The notes below the pieces were generated by a model. The model saw only the letters and a program-made list of their open reading frames with translations, was not told the origin of the DNA and did no database searches. A stretch of 64,000 bases of DNA from Oxalobacteraceae sp. CFBP 13730 (lineage in GTDB: Bacteria > Pseudomonadota > Gammaproteobacteria > Burkholderiales > Burkholderiaceae_D): the NCBI GenBank assembly GCA_014841835.1, contig JACYUQ010000004.1:930001-994000 (forward strand), given 5' to 3'. The translations under genes were made by a program, and so were the position numbers. Within the stretch, counting starts at the first letter, position 1, and each line of letters opens with the position of its first letter. Of this stretch, positions 1 to 8,612 are shown one piece after another.

Positions 1-1
1 G

Positions 2-2992
2 CTCATGCAGCTCTCGCAACTGAGTCAGATCACGCAGCCGGCACTCTCGGGCACGGGCGCGATGACCATCCTGGCCTGGGTCCTGGTGCCGGATCTGCAC
101 GGCCACTCCCGGCTGCATTTGCGCAAGGGCCGCCAGGGCAAGCGCGGCGGCATTGGCGCCAGCTCGGGCGACGTCAACCATCACGGCCTGCTGCGCGATC
201 CACCGGCCTGGATCGCAACCGGCGACGTCGAGCTGCTGCGCCAGTTTGCCGGTCTGGCCGCTGCGTCGGGCGGCCTGGGCGTCGCGCGGCCGCAAGGCGC
301 GCTGGGCGCACGCCTGCTGGCCCAGCTGGTCGCGCAAGAGCGGCTGCTGCGCGCCCACACGCCGGACGATCTGGCGCGCGGCCGGGTCGCGCCGCTGCTG
401 GCCGGTCCGAAGCGCGCGGCCGTGATCGACTGGCATCCCATGGACGGCGCTCCCGATGCGCTTCAGCTGAGCTGGCAATTTGCCGGTGGCGGCGCGCGCG
501 AACAGCAGATTCCCGACGAAGTACTGCCAACCGAACCGGCCTGCTACATCGATGGCGACCTGATCGGGGAACTGACGCTGCCCGCCTTGCTGGCGCCCTT
601 GCCGCTGGAGATGCTGCTTGGCGCGGTGGAGCAGGCGCCGCTGCTGTGGCCGGAGCACCGCGCCAGCGTGGCAACGCGCATGGCCGAGCTTGGCCTGGAT
701 GGCGTGTTCCCGCTGCCACAGGTGCTGGAAACACATGAGCGCAGCGACGTGGCGCCGGTGCCCCTGCTCGTGCTCGACAGCATGCTGGCCAGGCAGCGCG
801 GCGACTACCGCTGGTACGACCATGCCACCTTGATGTTCGACTACGACGGCTGGATCGCGGAACCCGACGACGGGCCGGTGCTGCGCCGCGTCGAGAACAC
901 CAGGGTCCAGCTGATCGTGCGCGATGCTGCGCTCGAGGCGGCGGCGCGGGCGCTGCTGCTTGGATTCGGGTTTGCCGAACCGCCACCCGACTCGCCACTG
1001 CTGGATCTGCCCGGGGCCTTGCAGCTTGCCGACGAGGCGGCCTGGGTCGGCTTCGTGCGCGATACGCTGCCGCGCCTGGAGGCGACCGGCTGGCAGGTCG
1101 AGATCGAAGCCGATTATCGCTACCACCTGGCCGAGGTCGATGACTGGTACGCCGAACTCGATGAAGAAGGCGAGGGCGGGCAAGCCTGGTTCGCGCTCGA
1201 GCTGGGTATTGTCGTCAACGGCCAGCGCCACGCGCTGCTGCCCTTGCTGCTCAAGATGATCCGCGCCGCGCCGCAGGAGTTCGACCCGATGGCCCTAGCC
1301 ACGCGCGCCGACGAGGGCGACCTGGTGATCGAACTCGACGACGAAACACGCGTGGCCGTGACCTGGGGCCGCATCAAGCCGATCCTGGTCACGCTGGGCG
1401 AGCTGTATTTCAACGAGCGCATGGGCAGCCGGGTGCGCCTGCCGGTGATGGATGCGGCGCGCCTGGCCGAACTCGAGCGCGCCGCGCATCTGCGCTGGAT
1501 GGGCGGCGAGCGCCTGCGCGCACTGGGCCGCAAGCTCAACGATTTCGACGGCATCCGCCCGGTCGAACTCCCCGTTGGCCTGCAGGCCGACCTGCGGCCC
1601 TATCAGCGCAGCGGCCTGGCCTGGCTGCAGTTTCTGCGTGAGTACGAATTCGGCGGCATCCTGGCCGACGACATGGGGCTGGGTAAGACGATCCAGGCGC
1701 TGGCCCACATCCTGGTCGAGAAAGAAGCGGGGCGGCTCGATCGCCCGGCACTGGTCGTGGCGCCCACGAGCCTGATGCCGAACTGGCAGGCCGAGGCGGC
1801 CCGCTTTACGCCCGGCCTGCGCGTGCTGCTGTTGCACGGCAAGGAGCGCACGGCGCTGTTCGATGGCATCGGCGACGCCGACGTGGTCCTGACCACCTAC
1901 GCGCTGCTCGGGCGCGACGAAGTGGCGCTGCGCGGCCACCGCTATCACCTGTTGATCCTCGATGAAGCGCAGTACATCAAGAACAGCCGCAGCAAGGCGG
2001 CGCAGACGGCGCGCCTGCTCGATGCGCGCCATCGCCTGTGCCTGACCGGTACGCCGGTACAGAACCACCTGGGCGAATTGTGGTCGCAATTCCATTTCCT
2101 GATGCCAGGCCTGCTGGGCGACGAGCGGGGCTTCAACACCGTGTTTCGCAAACCGATCGAGCAGGGCGGCGACATGGGCCGCAAGGACCTGCTGGTGCGG
2201 CGCCTGAAACCGTTCATGCTGCGCCGGACCAAGGACAAGGTGGCGACCGAACTGCCGCCCAAGACCGAGATCATCCTGCCGGTCGAGCTCGGCGGCGTGC
2301 AGCGCGACCTGTACGAAACGGTGCGTGTGGCGATGGACCGCAAGGTGCGCGACGAGATCGACCGCAAGGGTCTGGCGCGCAGCCACATCGTGATTCTCGA
2401 AGCGCTGCTCAAGCTGCGCCAGGTGTGCTGCGATCCACGCCTGCTTAAAACGGGTGCGGCGGGCGGTTCGGCCAAGCTCGAGGCGCTGATGGAATTGCTC
2501 GACACCCTGATCAGTGAAGGGCGCAAGGTGCTGGTGTTTTCACAGTTCACGAGCATGCTGGCGCTGATCGCCGATGAACTGAACGCGCGCAGCATCGCCT
2601 ATGTCGAACTGACGGGCAGCACGGTCGACCGCGCCGCGCCGGTCGCTGCGTTCCAGGCGGGGCAGGTGGGCGTGTTCCTGATCAGCCTGAAGGCCGGTGG
2701 CGTGGGCCTCAATCTCACGGCGGCCGATACCGTCATCCACTACGATCCGTGGTGGAATCCGGCCAGCGAAAACCAGGCCACCGACCGCGCCTGGCGCATT
2801 GGCCAGACGCAGCCGGTCTTCGTCTACAAGCTGATCGCGCGGGGCACGCTGGAAGAAAAAATCCAGGACATGCAGCGCCGCAAGGGCGATCTGGCCAATG
2901 CCCTGCTCGCGGGCGATACCGAACTGGCGCCAGCCATCGGGGCTGACGACCTGCGCGAGATCTTCTCGCCGGTCGAACACGCACGGCCATAA
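2..2992 (+). CDS. SNF2/DEAD-box helicase, 5'-truncated
   Basis: ATP-dependent SNF2-family (HepA/RapA-like) translocase acting on DNA or protein-DNA complexes. The helicase core fills the C-terminal half. Walker A (DMGLGKT) is near residue 556 and the DEAQ Walker B near residue 652. The second RecA-like lobe carries SLKAGGVGLNLTAAD and the motif VI RAWRIGQ. About 500 N-terminal residues lack motifs I recognise; full-length relatives often carry a SWIM zinc finger at the extreme N-terminus. The frame is open to the window edge and the first ATG (position 5) has no visible ribosome site, so the gene very probably starts upstream. The family call is firm; the cellular role is not determined. Confidence 0.9.
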   Translation, partial: LMQLSQLSQITQPALSGTGAMTILAWVLVPDLHGHSRLHLRKGRQGKRGGIGASSGDVNHHGLLRDPPAWIATGDVELLRQFAGLAAASGGLGVARPQGALGARLLAQLVAQERLLRAHTPDDLARGRVAPLLAGPKRAAVIDWHPMDGAPDALQLSWQFAGGGAREQQIPDEVLPTEPACYIDGDLIGELTLPALLAPLPLEMLLGAVEQAPLLWPEHRASVATRMAELGLDGVFPLPQVLETHERSDVAPVPLLVLDSMLARQRGDYRWYDHATLMFDYDGWIAEPDDGPVLRRVENTRVQLIVRDAALEAAARALLLGFGFAEPPPDSPLLDLPGALQLADEAAWVGFVRDTLPRLEATGWQVEIEADYRYHLAEVDDWYAELDEEGEGGQAWFALELGIVVNGQRHALLPLLLKMIRAAPQEFDPMALATRADEGDLVIELDDETRVAVTWGRIKPILVTLGELYFNERMGSRVRLPVMDAARLAELERAAHLRWMGGERLRALGRKLNDFDGIRPVELPVGLQADLRPYQRSGLAWLQFLREYEFGGILADDMGLGKTIQALAHILVEKEAGRLDRPALVVAPTSLMPNWQAEAARFTPGLRVLLLHGKERTALFDGIGDADVVLTTYALLGRDEVALRGHRYHLLILDEAQYIKNSRSKAAQTARLLDARHRLCLTGTPVQNHLGELWSQFHFLMPGLLGDERGFNTVFRKPIEQGGDMGRKDLLVRRLKPFMLRRTKDKVATELPPKTEIILPVELGGVQRDLYETVRVAMDRKVRDEIDRKGLARSHIVILEALLKLRQVCCDPRLLKTGAAGGSAKLEALMELLDTLISEGRKVLVFSQFTSMLALIADELNARSIAYVELTGSTVDRAAPVAAFQAGQVGVFLISLKAGGVGLNLTAADTVIHYDPWWNPASENQATDRAWRIGQTQPVFVYKLIARGTLEEKIQDMQRRKGDLANALLAGDTELAPAIGADDLREIFSPVEHARP

Positions 2993-2997
2993 CGCAA

Positions 2998-3022
2998 CAG
3001 GCCCACCAACATGGCGGGCCTG
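2998..3022. terminator. Hairpin between convergent genes
   Basis: An inverted repeat (CAGGCCCACC, loop AACAT, GGCGGGCCTG) with one mismatch follows the helicase stop by six bases and lies before the end of the opposing gene. There is no clear T-run on either strand, so it is only a possible bidirectional terminator. Confidence 0.4.
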
Positions 3023-3055
3023 TCAGGGTTGGCGCGACCTTGCGGTCAGCCGACC

Positions 3056-3559
3056 TTAGGCTTTTTCGAGATGCGCCGCGAGTTGGCCGCGCAGTTCATG
3101 ACCGCTCGAGTGCGTGTAGTCCTTGTTGAGCTCATGCGTGATCAGTGCCTTGACCTGCGGATCGATCGCGGTGCGCAGCAAGCCCAGGAACTCGGGAGAT
3201 GCGGACACGATCAGATGCTGGTACTGGCCTTTCTGCTGGCCTTGCAACAGGTACGCTGCCACGTCCTTGGCAAACTTTTGCGCTTCGTGTTCGGCTGGCG
3301 TGACGGCTGGCTGGTAGTCGCTGCCCGGCGCGCCTGCCTGTGTGGCGTGCTCGAAGCCGCCGCCCTGACCGCCGCCGATATTGTGGCCGCTATTGCCGGC
3401 CGAGCGCGGACTCAGGCGGTCGGTCACGATGTCGCTGACGCGACCCTGCGCGGCGGGATTGACCATGTCTTCCACTTCTTGCAGCGACTTGGCAGACTTG
3501 GCATCGGCGAAAATACGGGCACGACCGGCATTGGCCGCGATAATCCAGGTTGTAGGCAT
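3056..3559 (-). CDS. Host attachment family protein
   Basis: The 167-residue product resembles the family annotated as 'host attachment protein' (first described in plant-associated bacteria). The N-terminal core MPTTWIIAANAGRARIF and the C-terminal block around HLIVSASPEFLGLLR are typical. The fold is thought to be related to release-factor eRF1 domain 1, and the true function is unsettled. A Gly-rich linker (residues 58-72) joins the halves. I chose the start at 3559 because AGGGGA lies seven bases upstream; a longer frame to 3673 has no such site. It is cytosolic, with no signal peptide, and stands alone. Confidence 0.75.
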   Translation of the reverse strand: MPTTWIIAANAGRARIFADAKSAKSLQEVEDMVNPAAQGRVSDIVTDRLSPRSAGNSGHNIGGGQGGGFEHATQAGAPGSDYQPAVTPAEHEAQKFAKDVAAYLLQGQQKGQYQHLIVSASPEFLGLLRTAIDPQVKALITHELNKDYTHSSGHELRGQLAAHLEKA

Positions 3560-3892
3560 AGAGTCCCCTGATTGAATGGTGGGTGGGCGCATCTGGCGCT
3601 GCGAAGCCTTGGCCCCGGCTGGCGCGATGCGCATGAAGGCCATCGCCGGCAGTGGCGGACACGAGCAATGCACAGCATCGGTCCGCGTTCCCTGCCTGGC
3701 GACAAGTGATGATTTAGTATAGCCCCGTCAAAAAATCCACGTCGCACCGCGTTCCTGCCGTGCGCGCCTGGCAAGATGGCGAGATACCAAATGGATCAAT
3801 TTTCTGGTGGACGTGCAGTAGCGTACCGAACGGAGGCGCTGCGGAGAGCAAGATAGACCCATCGACACTGCAAACACGGAAGGAACACTATC
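3560..3892. promoter_or_regulatory. Divergent intergenic region without a gene
   Basis: This 333-base gap separates the host-attachment gene from the tiny membrane peptide and must hold promoters for both. A somewhat AT-richer patch (3700-3735, with TAGTAT) could be a -10 element, but I see no convincing -35/-10 pair and no coding potential. Confidence 0.35.
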
Positions 3893-3967
3893 ATGGGTAA
3901 ATTCTTCATTGGCTGGCTCCTGGGTATCCCGGTTGTTGTACTGGTCATCCTGTACCTGATCTTCTAA
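3893..3967 (+). CDS. 24-residue hydrophobic membrane peptide
   Basis: A tiny gene with a strong ribosome site (GGAAGGA, eight bases upstream of ATG) encodes 24 residues: MGKFF, then an almost entirely hydrophobic segment ending in YLIF. It is long enough for one membrane helix and nothing else. A clean intrinsic terminator begins 20 bases after the stop, which supports it as a real transcription unit. Short proteins of this kind are common in proteobacteria and often stress-linked, but I do not recognise a named family. Function unknown. Confidence 0.65.
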   Translation: MGKFFIGWLLGIPVVVLVILYLIF

Positions 3968-3987
3968 TCGACGATCGCAGTAGCAGC

Positions 3988-4021
3988 AAAAAAAAACGCC
4001 ACCTTGCGAGGTGGCGTTTTT
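3988..4021. terminator. Bidirectional intrinsic terminator
   Basis: Perfect stem ACGCCACCT / AGGTGGCGT with loop TGCG, preceded by a nine-base A-run and followed by a T-run. It can end the small peptide gene on the plus strand and the metalloprotease operon on the minus strand. Confidence 0.9.
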
Positions 4022-4068
4022 GCATCTGTACATCACGGCGCTTTCGCGCCGTGTTCGTCGACAGCCAA

Positions 4069-5556
4069 TTACCAGCCGATATCCTTCAGCAGTGGCAGCG
4101 TCAGATCCTGCGGCGGCGACACCGACAGGGTCAGGTCCGAATTGATGCTTGGCTCCATCAGCAGGTTTGGCGATGCCGTCACGTCCCAGTGCGAGACCGA
4201 CGAACCTGGCGCCAGCACTGCCGGGGTGTACAGCAGCGGACGACCGAGGGCATCGGCGCCGGCCTTGCGGGTCGGATCGGTGGCCAGCGACGCGATCACC
4301 ACGCCCGGCTGCGAACGCGTGCCGTACGGCTTGGCAGCGGCGACAGCGGCTTTCAGTGCATCGCCAGCAGCTTGCGTGATGCCGGCCGACGGGATGGTGA
4401 CGGTTGGATCGGTGCCGCCCGGTGCGACGTCGCCGGCAACGTTATTCGCCAGCAGAACACCGACTGCGCCAGCATTCTGTGCATTCTTCACCTTGACGGC
4501 GAAGCCGCACGAGCCGCGGCTGATGATCGGCACCTTGCCGCGGACTGCTGCGGCGTTGGCGGCATTGAACGGGTCGCAGCCAGGACCGATTTCACCATCT
4601 TGCGGCGTGATCGTGGCCAGGGCGCCGAGCGATGCGACCGCAGGCAGGGTAGGACCGAAAGTCGACGCCGTATAGCTGATGACCGGCAGCACGCCAGTTG
4701 GCGTTGCCGCTTTCAGGATCGGCTGCGAGCGCAGGATGCTGGCGCCGGCAACCGAGTTGGGACCGGTCCAGGCCAGGCCCAGCGGATTGATGGCCGAGAC
4801 GCGGCGTTCGGCCGACGTCATGTTCAGCCAGCTCTTCTTGGCCGTGTTGTCGTACATGAACTCTTCCCAGACACTTGGCAGGCCGCCGGTGGCGACATAC
4901 GACGAACCTGCCGCATTGATGCGGTAGCCAGTCGAGGTCTGTACGCTGACCACCGAGAAGCCCAGGCCGTGGCCCAGTTCGTGCAGCAGGGTTGCAGCGA
5001 AGTTCACCTGGCCGCCGGCATTGCCGTCCAGGCCCAGGTAGAAGCTGCTGCCTGCGAGGCAGTCCGGCTGGCCGAGGTTGACGTTGAACTGGGTCTTGAT
5101 GTCGACGTTGCCATAACCGGTGCCGTCGTCAGGGATGCCATTGGTCAGGTTGACACCGGCCAGCTTGTTGGCCAGTGCTGCCGGATACCAGGTGTTCGGC
5201 TTGCCGCCCGGGAAGTTATTCCAGATGTTCCAGGCGCCGGCGCTGCCCAGTGTGGCCGAGGTGGCGGTGCAGGTCAGTGCTTCCCAGCCGGCCGACACGG
5301 TAATCGTCACGTTGCTCTGGAGATTGCGTTCCCAGATATCGGCAACGTAACGATACACGTTCATGCGTTGCTGGCCGAGCGTGGTGCCGTTATTGCCGCC
5401 AACCGGCGCCACCGGGGTCGGATCGTTGAAGCCGAAGCCGGCTGCATCGCGGCTCTGGATGGTGATGGTTGCAGCTTGCGCGGCGATGCAGGTCAGGATG
5501 CTGGCGGTGGCCAGCACGGTGCGTGCGGCGGTGAGCGAGAAGGATGGGGTGCGCAT
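4069..5556 (-). CDS. Secreted PA-domain zinc metalloprotease-like protein
   Basis: Probable exported zinc protease. An N-terminal signal peptide ends near AAQAA (residue 28). The zinc motif HELGH is at residues 192-196, followed by GLGF. A protease-associated (PA) domain follows at about 330-420 (GCDPFNAANAAAV ... RGSCGFAVKVKNAQNAGA). The C-terminus ends in PLLKDIGW, as in related exported enzymes. No PEP-CTERM tail is present. The start lies two bases after the stop of the upstream post-PEP-CTERM-1 gene, with ACGGAG as ribosome site, so the two are almost certainly one operon. The third metal ligand is not obvious and the substrate is unknown. Confidence 0.8.
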   Translation of the reverse strand: MRTPSFSLTAARTVLATASILTCIAAQAATITIQSRDAAGFGFNDPTPVAPVGGNNGTTLGQQRMNVYRYVADIWERNLQSNVTITVSAGWEALTCTATSATLGSAGAWNIWNNFPGGKPNTWYPAALANKLAGVNLTNGIPDDGTGYGNVDIKTQFNVNLGQPDCLAGSSFYLGLDGNAGGQVNFAATLLHELGHGLGFSVVSVQTSTGYRINAAGSSYVATGGLPSVWEEFMYDNTAKKSWLNMTSAERRVSAINPLGLAWTGPNSVAGASILRSQPILKAATPTGVLPVISYTASTFGPTLPAVASLGALATITPQDGEIGPGCDPFNAANAAAVRGKVPIISRGSCGFAVKVKNAQNAGAVGVLLANNVAGDVAPGGTDPTVTIPSAGITQAAGDALKAAVAAAKPYGTRSQPGVVIASLATDPTRKAGADALGRPLLYTPAVLAPGSSVSHWDVTASPNLLMEPSINSDLTLSVSPPQDLTLPLLKDIGW

Positions 5557-5558
5557 GA

Positions 5559-5966
5559 TTACTCCGTGACAGGCGTAATGGTGTGAACGTGGCCGGTCGA
5601 ATCGGCATTCTGGGTGTCGCCGTGCGTGACGCTGATGCTGCCGTCGGCGTTACGAACTGCCACCGACGTCGTCATGAACTCGTCGGTCAGGCGGGCGCCG
5701 CGCGCGCCGCTGCTGTGGAATTTTTGCAGGGTTGCTTTCGGTGCGATGCGTGCGTTCGCCTTGACGGATTGCGCTTTCAGGGCGACTGCTTCGGCAGGGG
5801 TGGCGCCGCGCAGCTTGCCGGATTCAGCATCGCGTACAACGGTCTGCGACTCATTCGAGACAACAGCTTCCTGGGCAATGGCGGACTGGCCGGCGAAACC
5901 CATCAGGGCAAGAGCAATACCGGCGGCGCGCAGTGCGCGCAGGCCGGCTTGTTGTTTCTGGGACAT
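5559..5966 (-). CDS. Post-PEP-CTERM-1 domain protein
   Basis: A 135-residue exported protein: signal peptide to about residue 31 (GFAGQSAIAQ), then a short charged domain (VVRDAESGKLRGATPAEA ... MTTSVAVRNADGSISV ... HVHTITP). This layout matches the small family called post-PEP-CTERM-1, named for genes adjacent to PEP-CTERM genes, and it does sit immediately downstream of one here. Start 5966 is chosen because AGGAG lies seven bases upstream; an upstream in-frame start at 5987 lacks one. It is translationally linked to the PA-domain protease. Its role is unknown; a propeptide or chaperone-like partner for the protease is conceivable but untested. Confidence 0.75.
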   Translation of the reverse strand: MSQKQQAGLRALRAAGIALALMGFAGQSAIAQEAVVSNESQTVVRDAESGKLRGATPAEAVALKAQSVKANARIAPKATLQKFHSSGARGARLTDEFMTTSVAVRNADGSISVTHGDTQNADSTGHVHTITPVTE

Positions 5967-6004
5967 GACAATCTCCTGGAAAAACATAGTCGATACAAAA
6001 GGTG

Positions 6005-6023
6005 CGAAGCGCAGCGCGCTTCG
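6005..6023 (-). terminator. Weak intrinsic terminator after the PEP-CTERM gene
   Basis: Perfect eight-base stem CGAAGCGC / GCGCTTCG with a three-base loop, read on the minus strand and followed by CACCTTTTG. The T-run is short, so partial read-through into the next operon is likely. Confidence 0.5.
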
Positions 6024-6046
6024 GCCGACAACGTGGCGTGGCGCGC

Positions 6047-6673
6047 TCAGGCGCGTTTGCGGCGACGTGCGGCAACCAGGCCCATGGCGCCAGCGGCCAG
6101 GATCAGGATGCTCGACGGTTCAGGTACGTCGACGACCAGGGAGTCGATGCCGACGTAGTTCGCGGTAGCATTGTCACCGGTGTACTGGAAGGCGAAGCGG
6201 GCGCTGCCAGCGGTTGGGCCGATGTAGGCGAAATACTGCGTCCAGCCGGAGCCGACACTGATACTCGGCATCAGATCGATCATGGTGCCAGCGGCGTTGA
6301 CAAAGCCAAATGCGATGTTGTCGTCGTAGGTGGCGGCGTCGTCGGCATTCAGCCAGAACGAGACGGTTGCGCCAATCAGGGTCGAAAATTCGGGGGTGTA
6401 CAGCCAGTTGTTGATCGTGCCGCCATCGGCAGCGCTGCTGTAATTTGCCGCGACATAACTGTAATCGTTGGAGCCTGCAGCCGCGCCCTGGCCGTTGAAG
6501 CCGACACTGCCTTGGAACCAGCTGGTGGTACCAGCCGGGGAACTCTTGTTGTCCACAACCCAGCCTTTGCCCTGCAGGCTGCTTACATCATCAAAACCTT
6601 CTTCAATCACGACCCCGGCGAACGCCGAGGACATCATTCCGGAAACCAGCAATGCAACAAGTGCTTTCTTCAT
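6047..6673 (-). CDS. PEP-CTERM surface protein, choice-of-anchor J type
   Basis: The 208-residue product is a substrate of the exosortase/PEP-CTERM sorting system. It has a signal peptide (MKKALVALLVSGMMSSAFAG), a beta-rich domain of the choice-of-anchor J type (residues 22-180), then VPEPSS, a hydrophobic helix and the Arg/Lys tail RRRKRA. Exosortase would cleave at the PEP motif and deliver the protein to the outer surface or matrix. No exosortase is in this window. Start 6673 is preferred, with GGAG about 11 bases upstream. A sigma-54-like promoter lies about 90 bases upstream, fitting known RpoN/PrsK-PrsR control of PEP-CTERM genes. Confidence 0.9.
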   Translation of the reverse strand: MKKALVALLVSGMMSSAFAGVVIEEGFDDVSSLQGKGWVVDNKSSPAGTTSWFQGSVGFNGQGAAAGSNDYSYVAANYSSAADGGTINNWLYTPEFSTLIGATVSFWLNADDAATYDDNIAFGFVNAAGTMIDLMPSISVGSGWTQYFAYIGPTAGSARFAFQYTGDNATANYVGIDSLVVDVPEPSSILILAAGAMGLVAARRRKRA

Positions 6674-7016
6674 TCTGATGCGCTCCAAGTGTTTACGATG
6701 AACGGCGCTGCATTCGTGTCACAGCCCCTGTATCGGGTGTCGTAACGATCATTCGACGACTATGGGAGCCAATGCATATTACGTGCCAGCAAAAAAGAGC
6801 GTTGATTTCTATGAATAATATTTTTCAAAATGAAAATTTCGTAAATAATTGTAAGATTTTCCGACAAATTTCATACGCTTGTCATATAAATAACGACACT
6901 TTATTTTCCAGTTAGCCAACTGACGCTATTTTGTTGCCATTAAGTAGGGTATGTTGATAATTTGGCAGGGGAGTGGCATCTTGTGTTGACGCTGATTTTT
7001 CTGGAACGGGACCACG
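6674..7016. other. AT-rich divergent intergenic region
   Basis: This 343-base stretch between the PEP-CTERM gene and the lipoprotein gene has no open frame of note. Positions 6800-6960 are strikingly AT-rich for this genome, with the near-palindrome TTTTTCAAAATGAAAATTT (about 6821-6839). It carries the sigma-54-like promoter listed separately and could hold activator sites or H-NS-type binding. Confidence 0.6.
6773..6789 (-). promoter_or_regulatory. Sigma-54 (RpoN) promoter of the PEP-CTERM gene
   Basis: Read on the minus strand the site is CTGGCACGTAATATGCA. It matches the -24/-12 consensus TGGCACGNNNNTTGCW at all but one position, with the conserved GG and GC dinucleotides correctly spaced. 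Predicted transcription start is near 6762, giving a leader of about 90 bases before the ATG at 6673. Confidence 0.7.
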
Positions 7017-7553
7017 ATGCATCCTCTTTTTCCTCTACTGACTGTCACCTGCCTGCTGGCTGGTTGTGCTGCGACGCCGGTGCCCGTTAGTGGCGACAGC
7101 TTCATGGCCACACTCAGAACGATGTGTGGCCAACGCTTCCAGGGCGGCCAGACCTATGCAGTCGATCCGAACAACGAGTTTGCCAACAAGACCATCTCGA
7201 CCCAGGTGATCTGCAGCACGGCCGATGTGCGCATGCCGGTCAGGGTCGGTGAAGATCGCTCGCGCACGTGGATTTTCACGCGCCCTGCAGCAGGGCTGGA
7301 ATTGCGCCATGACCATCGTCACGCTGACGGCAAGCCAGACAGGGTAACGATGTACGGCGGCATGGCGCAGCCCGGCGGCACTGCCCGCTCGCAGGCCTTC
7401 CTGGCAGACGCCTACACGGCCAGGTTGGTTCCCGGCGCTGACACCAATCTGTGGACCGTGACCGTCAGCGAGGATGGCGCCGTGCTGACTTACCGCCTGG
7501 AGCGACACGCCCGGCCGCGGGCCAAGTTCGTCATGAAACGCGTGCCGGGTTAA
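7017..7553 (+). CDS. Lipoprotein of unknown function
   Basis: The 178-residue product begins with a lipoprotein signal: MHPLFPLLTVTCLLAGC, lipobox LAGC with the lipidated Cys at residue 17. The mature part is a single domain with two further cysteines (CGQRF, VICSTA) and a central stretch rich in His, Arg and Asp (RHDHRHADGKPDRV). It resembles the small secreted lipoproteins often annotated as hypothetical in Massilia; I cannot name a family. Residue +2 is Ala, so outer-membrane sorting is expected. It reads away from the AT-rich region and ends nine bases before the end of the opposing hydrolase gene. Confidence 0.7.
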   Translation: MHPLFPLLTVTCLLAGCAATPVPVSGDSFMATLRTMCGQRFQGGQTYAVDPNNEFANKTISTQVICSTADVRMPVRVGEDRSRTWIFTRPAAGLELRHDHRHADGKPDRVTMYGGMAQPGGTARSQAFLADAYTARLVPGADTNLWTVTVSEDGAVLTYRLERHARPRAKFVMKRVPG

Positions 7554-7561
7554 AACAGCGC

Positions 7562-8548
7562 TCAGGTCGCCGTATCGGCCCGGACCGTGCCAGCAAATGA
7601 CAGGATCAAATCGTTCACGATGCCGGGCCGCTCCCGGTGCAGCCAGTGACCGGCACCGTCGACGGTTACTGTTTCGTGCAATTGTGGCACCAGTCCGGGC
7701 ATGTCAAGAATAATGCGGTCCATGCCCGGTATGGCCATGCCCGGATCGCGTGATCCAATGGCAAACAGCGCAGGAACGCTGACCTGCATGCCATCAAGGC
7801 TGCCTTGCAACTGCCAGTTGCGGTCCAGATTGCGGTAATAGTTCAGGGCGCCACGGAATCCGGCATGCCCGAAGGCTGCAACAGCCGCATCCAGGCCGGA
7901 TGCCAGCCATTCGGGCAAGTCGGTGGGGTCCGGCAGATCATGGAGCATGCCGCGCGCGGGATCAACCATGCCGAACGGATTGGGTGTGCCGTCGCCCGCA
8001 CAGCGTGGCCCGGCATCGCCCGACGCGCCGTAATGGATCTTGCGCAGGGTGGCCGGGATATCGCGCTCCAGCTCCTGCTCTGCAATCCCCGGTTTCTGGA
8101 AATACAGCGTGTAGAAGAGCGCGTCATCCGTGCGGGGAAACAGGCCAGTGGGTGGGATGGGCGAGCGCGCCATCATCGGCACGCCCAGAGCCACGATGCC
8201 TGCAATGCGGTCTGGACGCATCAGTGCCAGTTGCCACGCGATCGTCGCGCCCCAGTCCGCACCGACGACGATGGCGCGTTCGATCGACAACGTATCGAGC
8301 AGGCCGATCAGGTCGCCCACCGCATGAAACACCGTGTAGGCATCGATTGCCAATGGCGCCGATGACGCGCCAAACCCACGCAGATCCGGCGCCAGCACGC
8401 GGTAGCCGGCTGCGGCAAGTACCGGAATCTGCGCACGCCATGCGTCGCCGGTTTCCGGAAAACCGTGGCAGAGCAACAGGACCGGGCCGTCGCCAGCTTC
8501 CAGACAAGACACCGTGATGCCGTTGATGTTGGCCGAGTTGCGTTGCAT
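7562..8548 (-). CDS. Alpha/beta hydrolase, epoxide-hydrolase-like
   Basis: The 328-residue enzyme has the epoxide-hydrolase/haloalkane-dehalogenase pattern. HGFPE near residue 32 forms the oxyanion-hole region. GADWGA (about 103-108) holds the Asp nucleophile in place of the Ser of esterases. GAGHWLH near the C-terminus carries the catalytic His, and a tyrosine-containing cap lies between (for example ALNYYRN). Likely reaction: hydrolysis of an epoxide to a diol in the cytosol. Start 8548 is chosen because a GGGGGG run lies close upstream; 8560 is possible. It diverges from an Rrf2 regulator across two identical-type palindromes and is the probable regulatory target. Confidence 0.82.
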   Translation of the reverse strand: MQRNSANINGITVSCLEAGDGPVLLLCHGFPETGDAWRAQIPVLAAAGYRVLAPDLRGFGASSAPLAIDAYTVFHAVGDLIGLLDTLSIERAIVVGADWGATIAWQLALMRPDRIAGIVALGVPMMARSPIPPTGLFPRTDDALFYTLYFQKPGIAEQELERDIPATLRKIHYGASGDAGPRCAGDGTPNPFGMVDPARGMLHDLPDPTDLPEWLASGLDAAVAAFGHAGFRGALNYYRNLDRNWQLQGSLDGMQVSVPALFAIGSRDPGMAIPGMDRIILDMPGLVPQLHETVTVDGAGHWLHRERPGIVNDLILSFAGTVRADTAT

Positions 8549-8573
8549 GCTGCCCCCCATTATTCAATCGATG

Positions 8574-8592
8574 CGTAACATCATATGTTTCG
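8574..8592. promoter_or_regulatory. Probable Rrf2 operator 1
   Basis: CGTAACA-TCATA-TGTTTCG, an inverted repeat with one mismatch. It shares its arms and layout with the second site 39 bases away. It lies close upstream of the hydrolase start. Confidence 0.65.
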
Positions 8593-8612
8593 GATTGAGT
8601 CGGGTCAAGTGG

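Noticed and set aside
4051..5586. A 511-codon plus-strand frame opposite the PA-domain protease
   Set aside because: Shadow frame with no motif. The minus-strand product has a signal peptide, zinc motif and PA domain.
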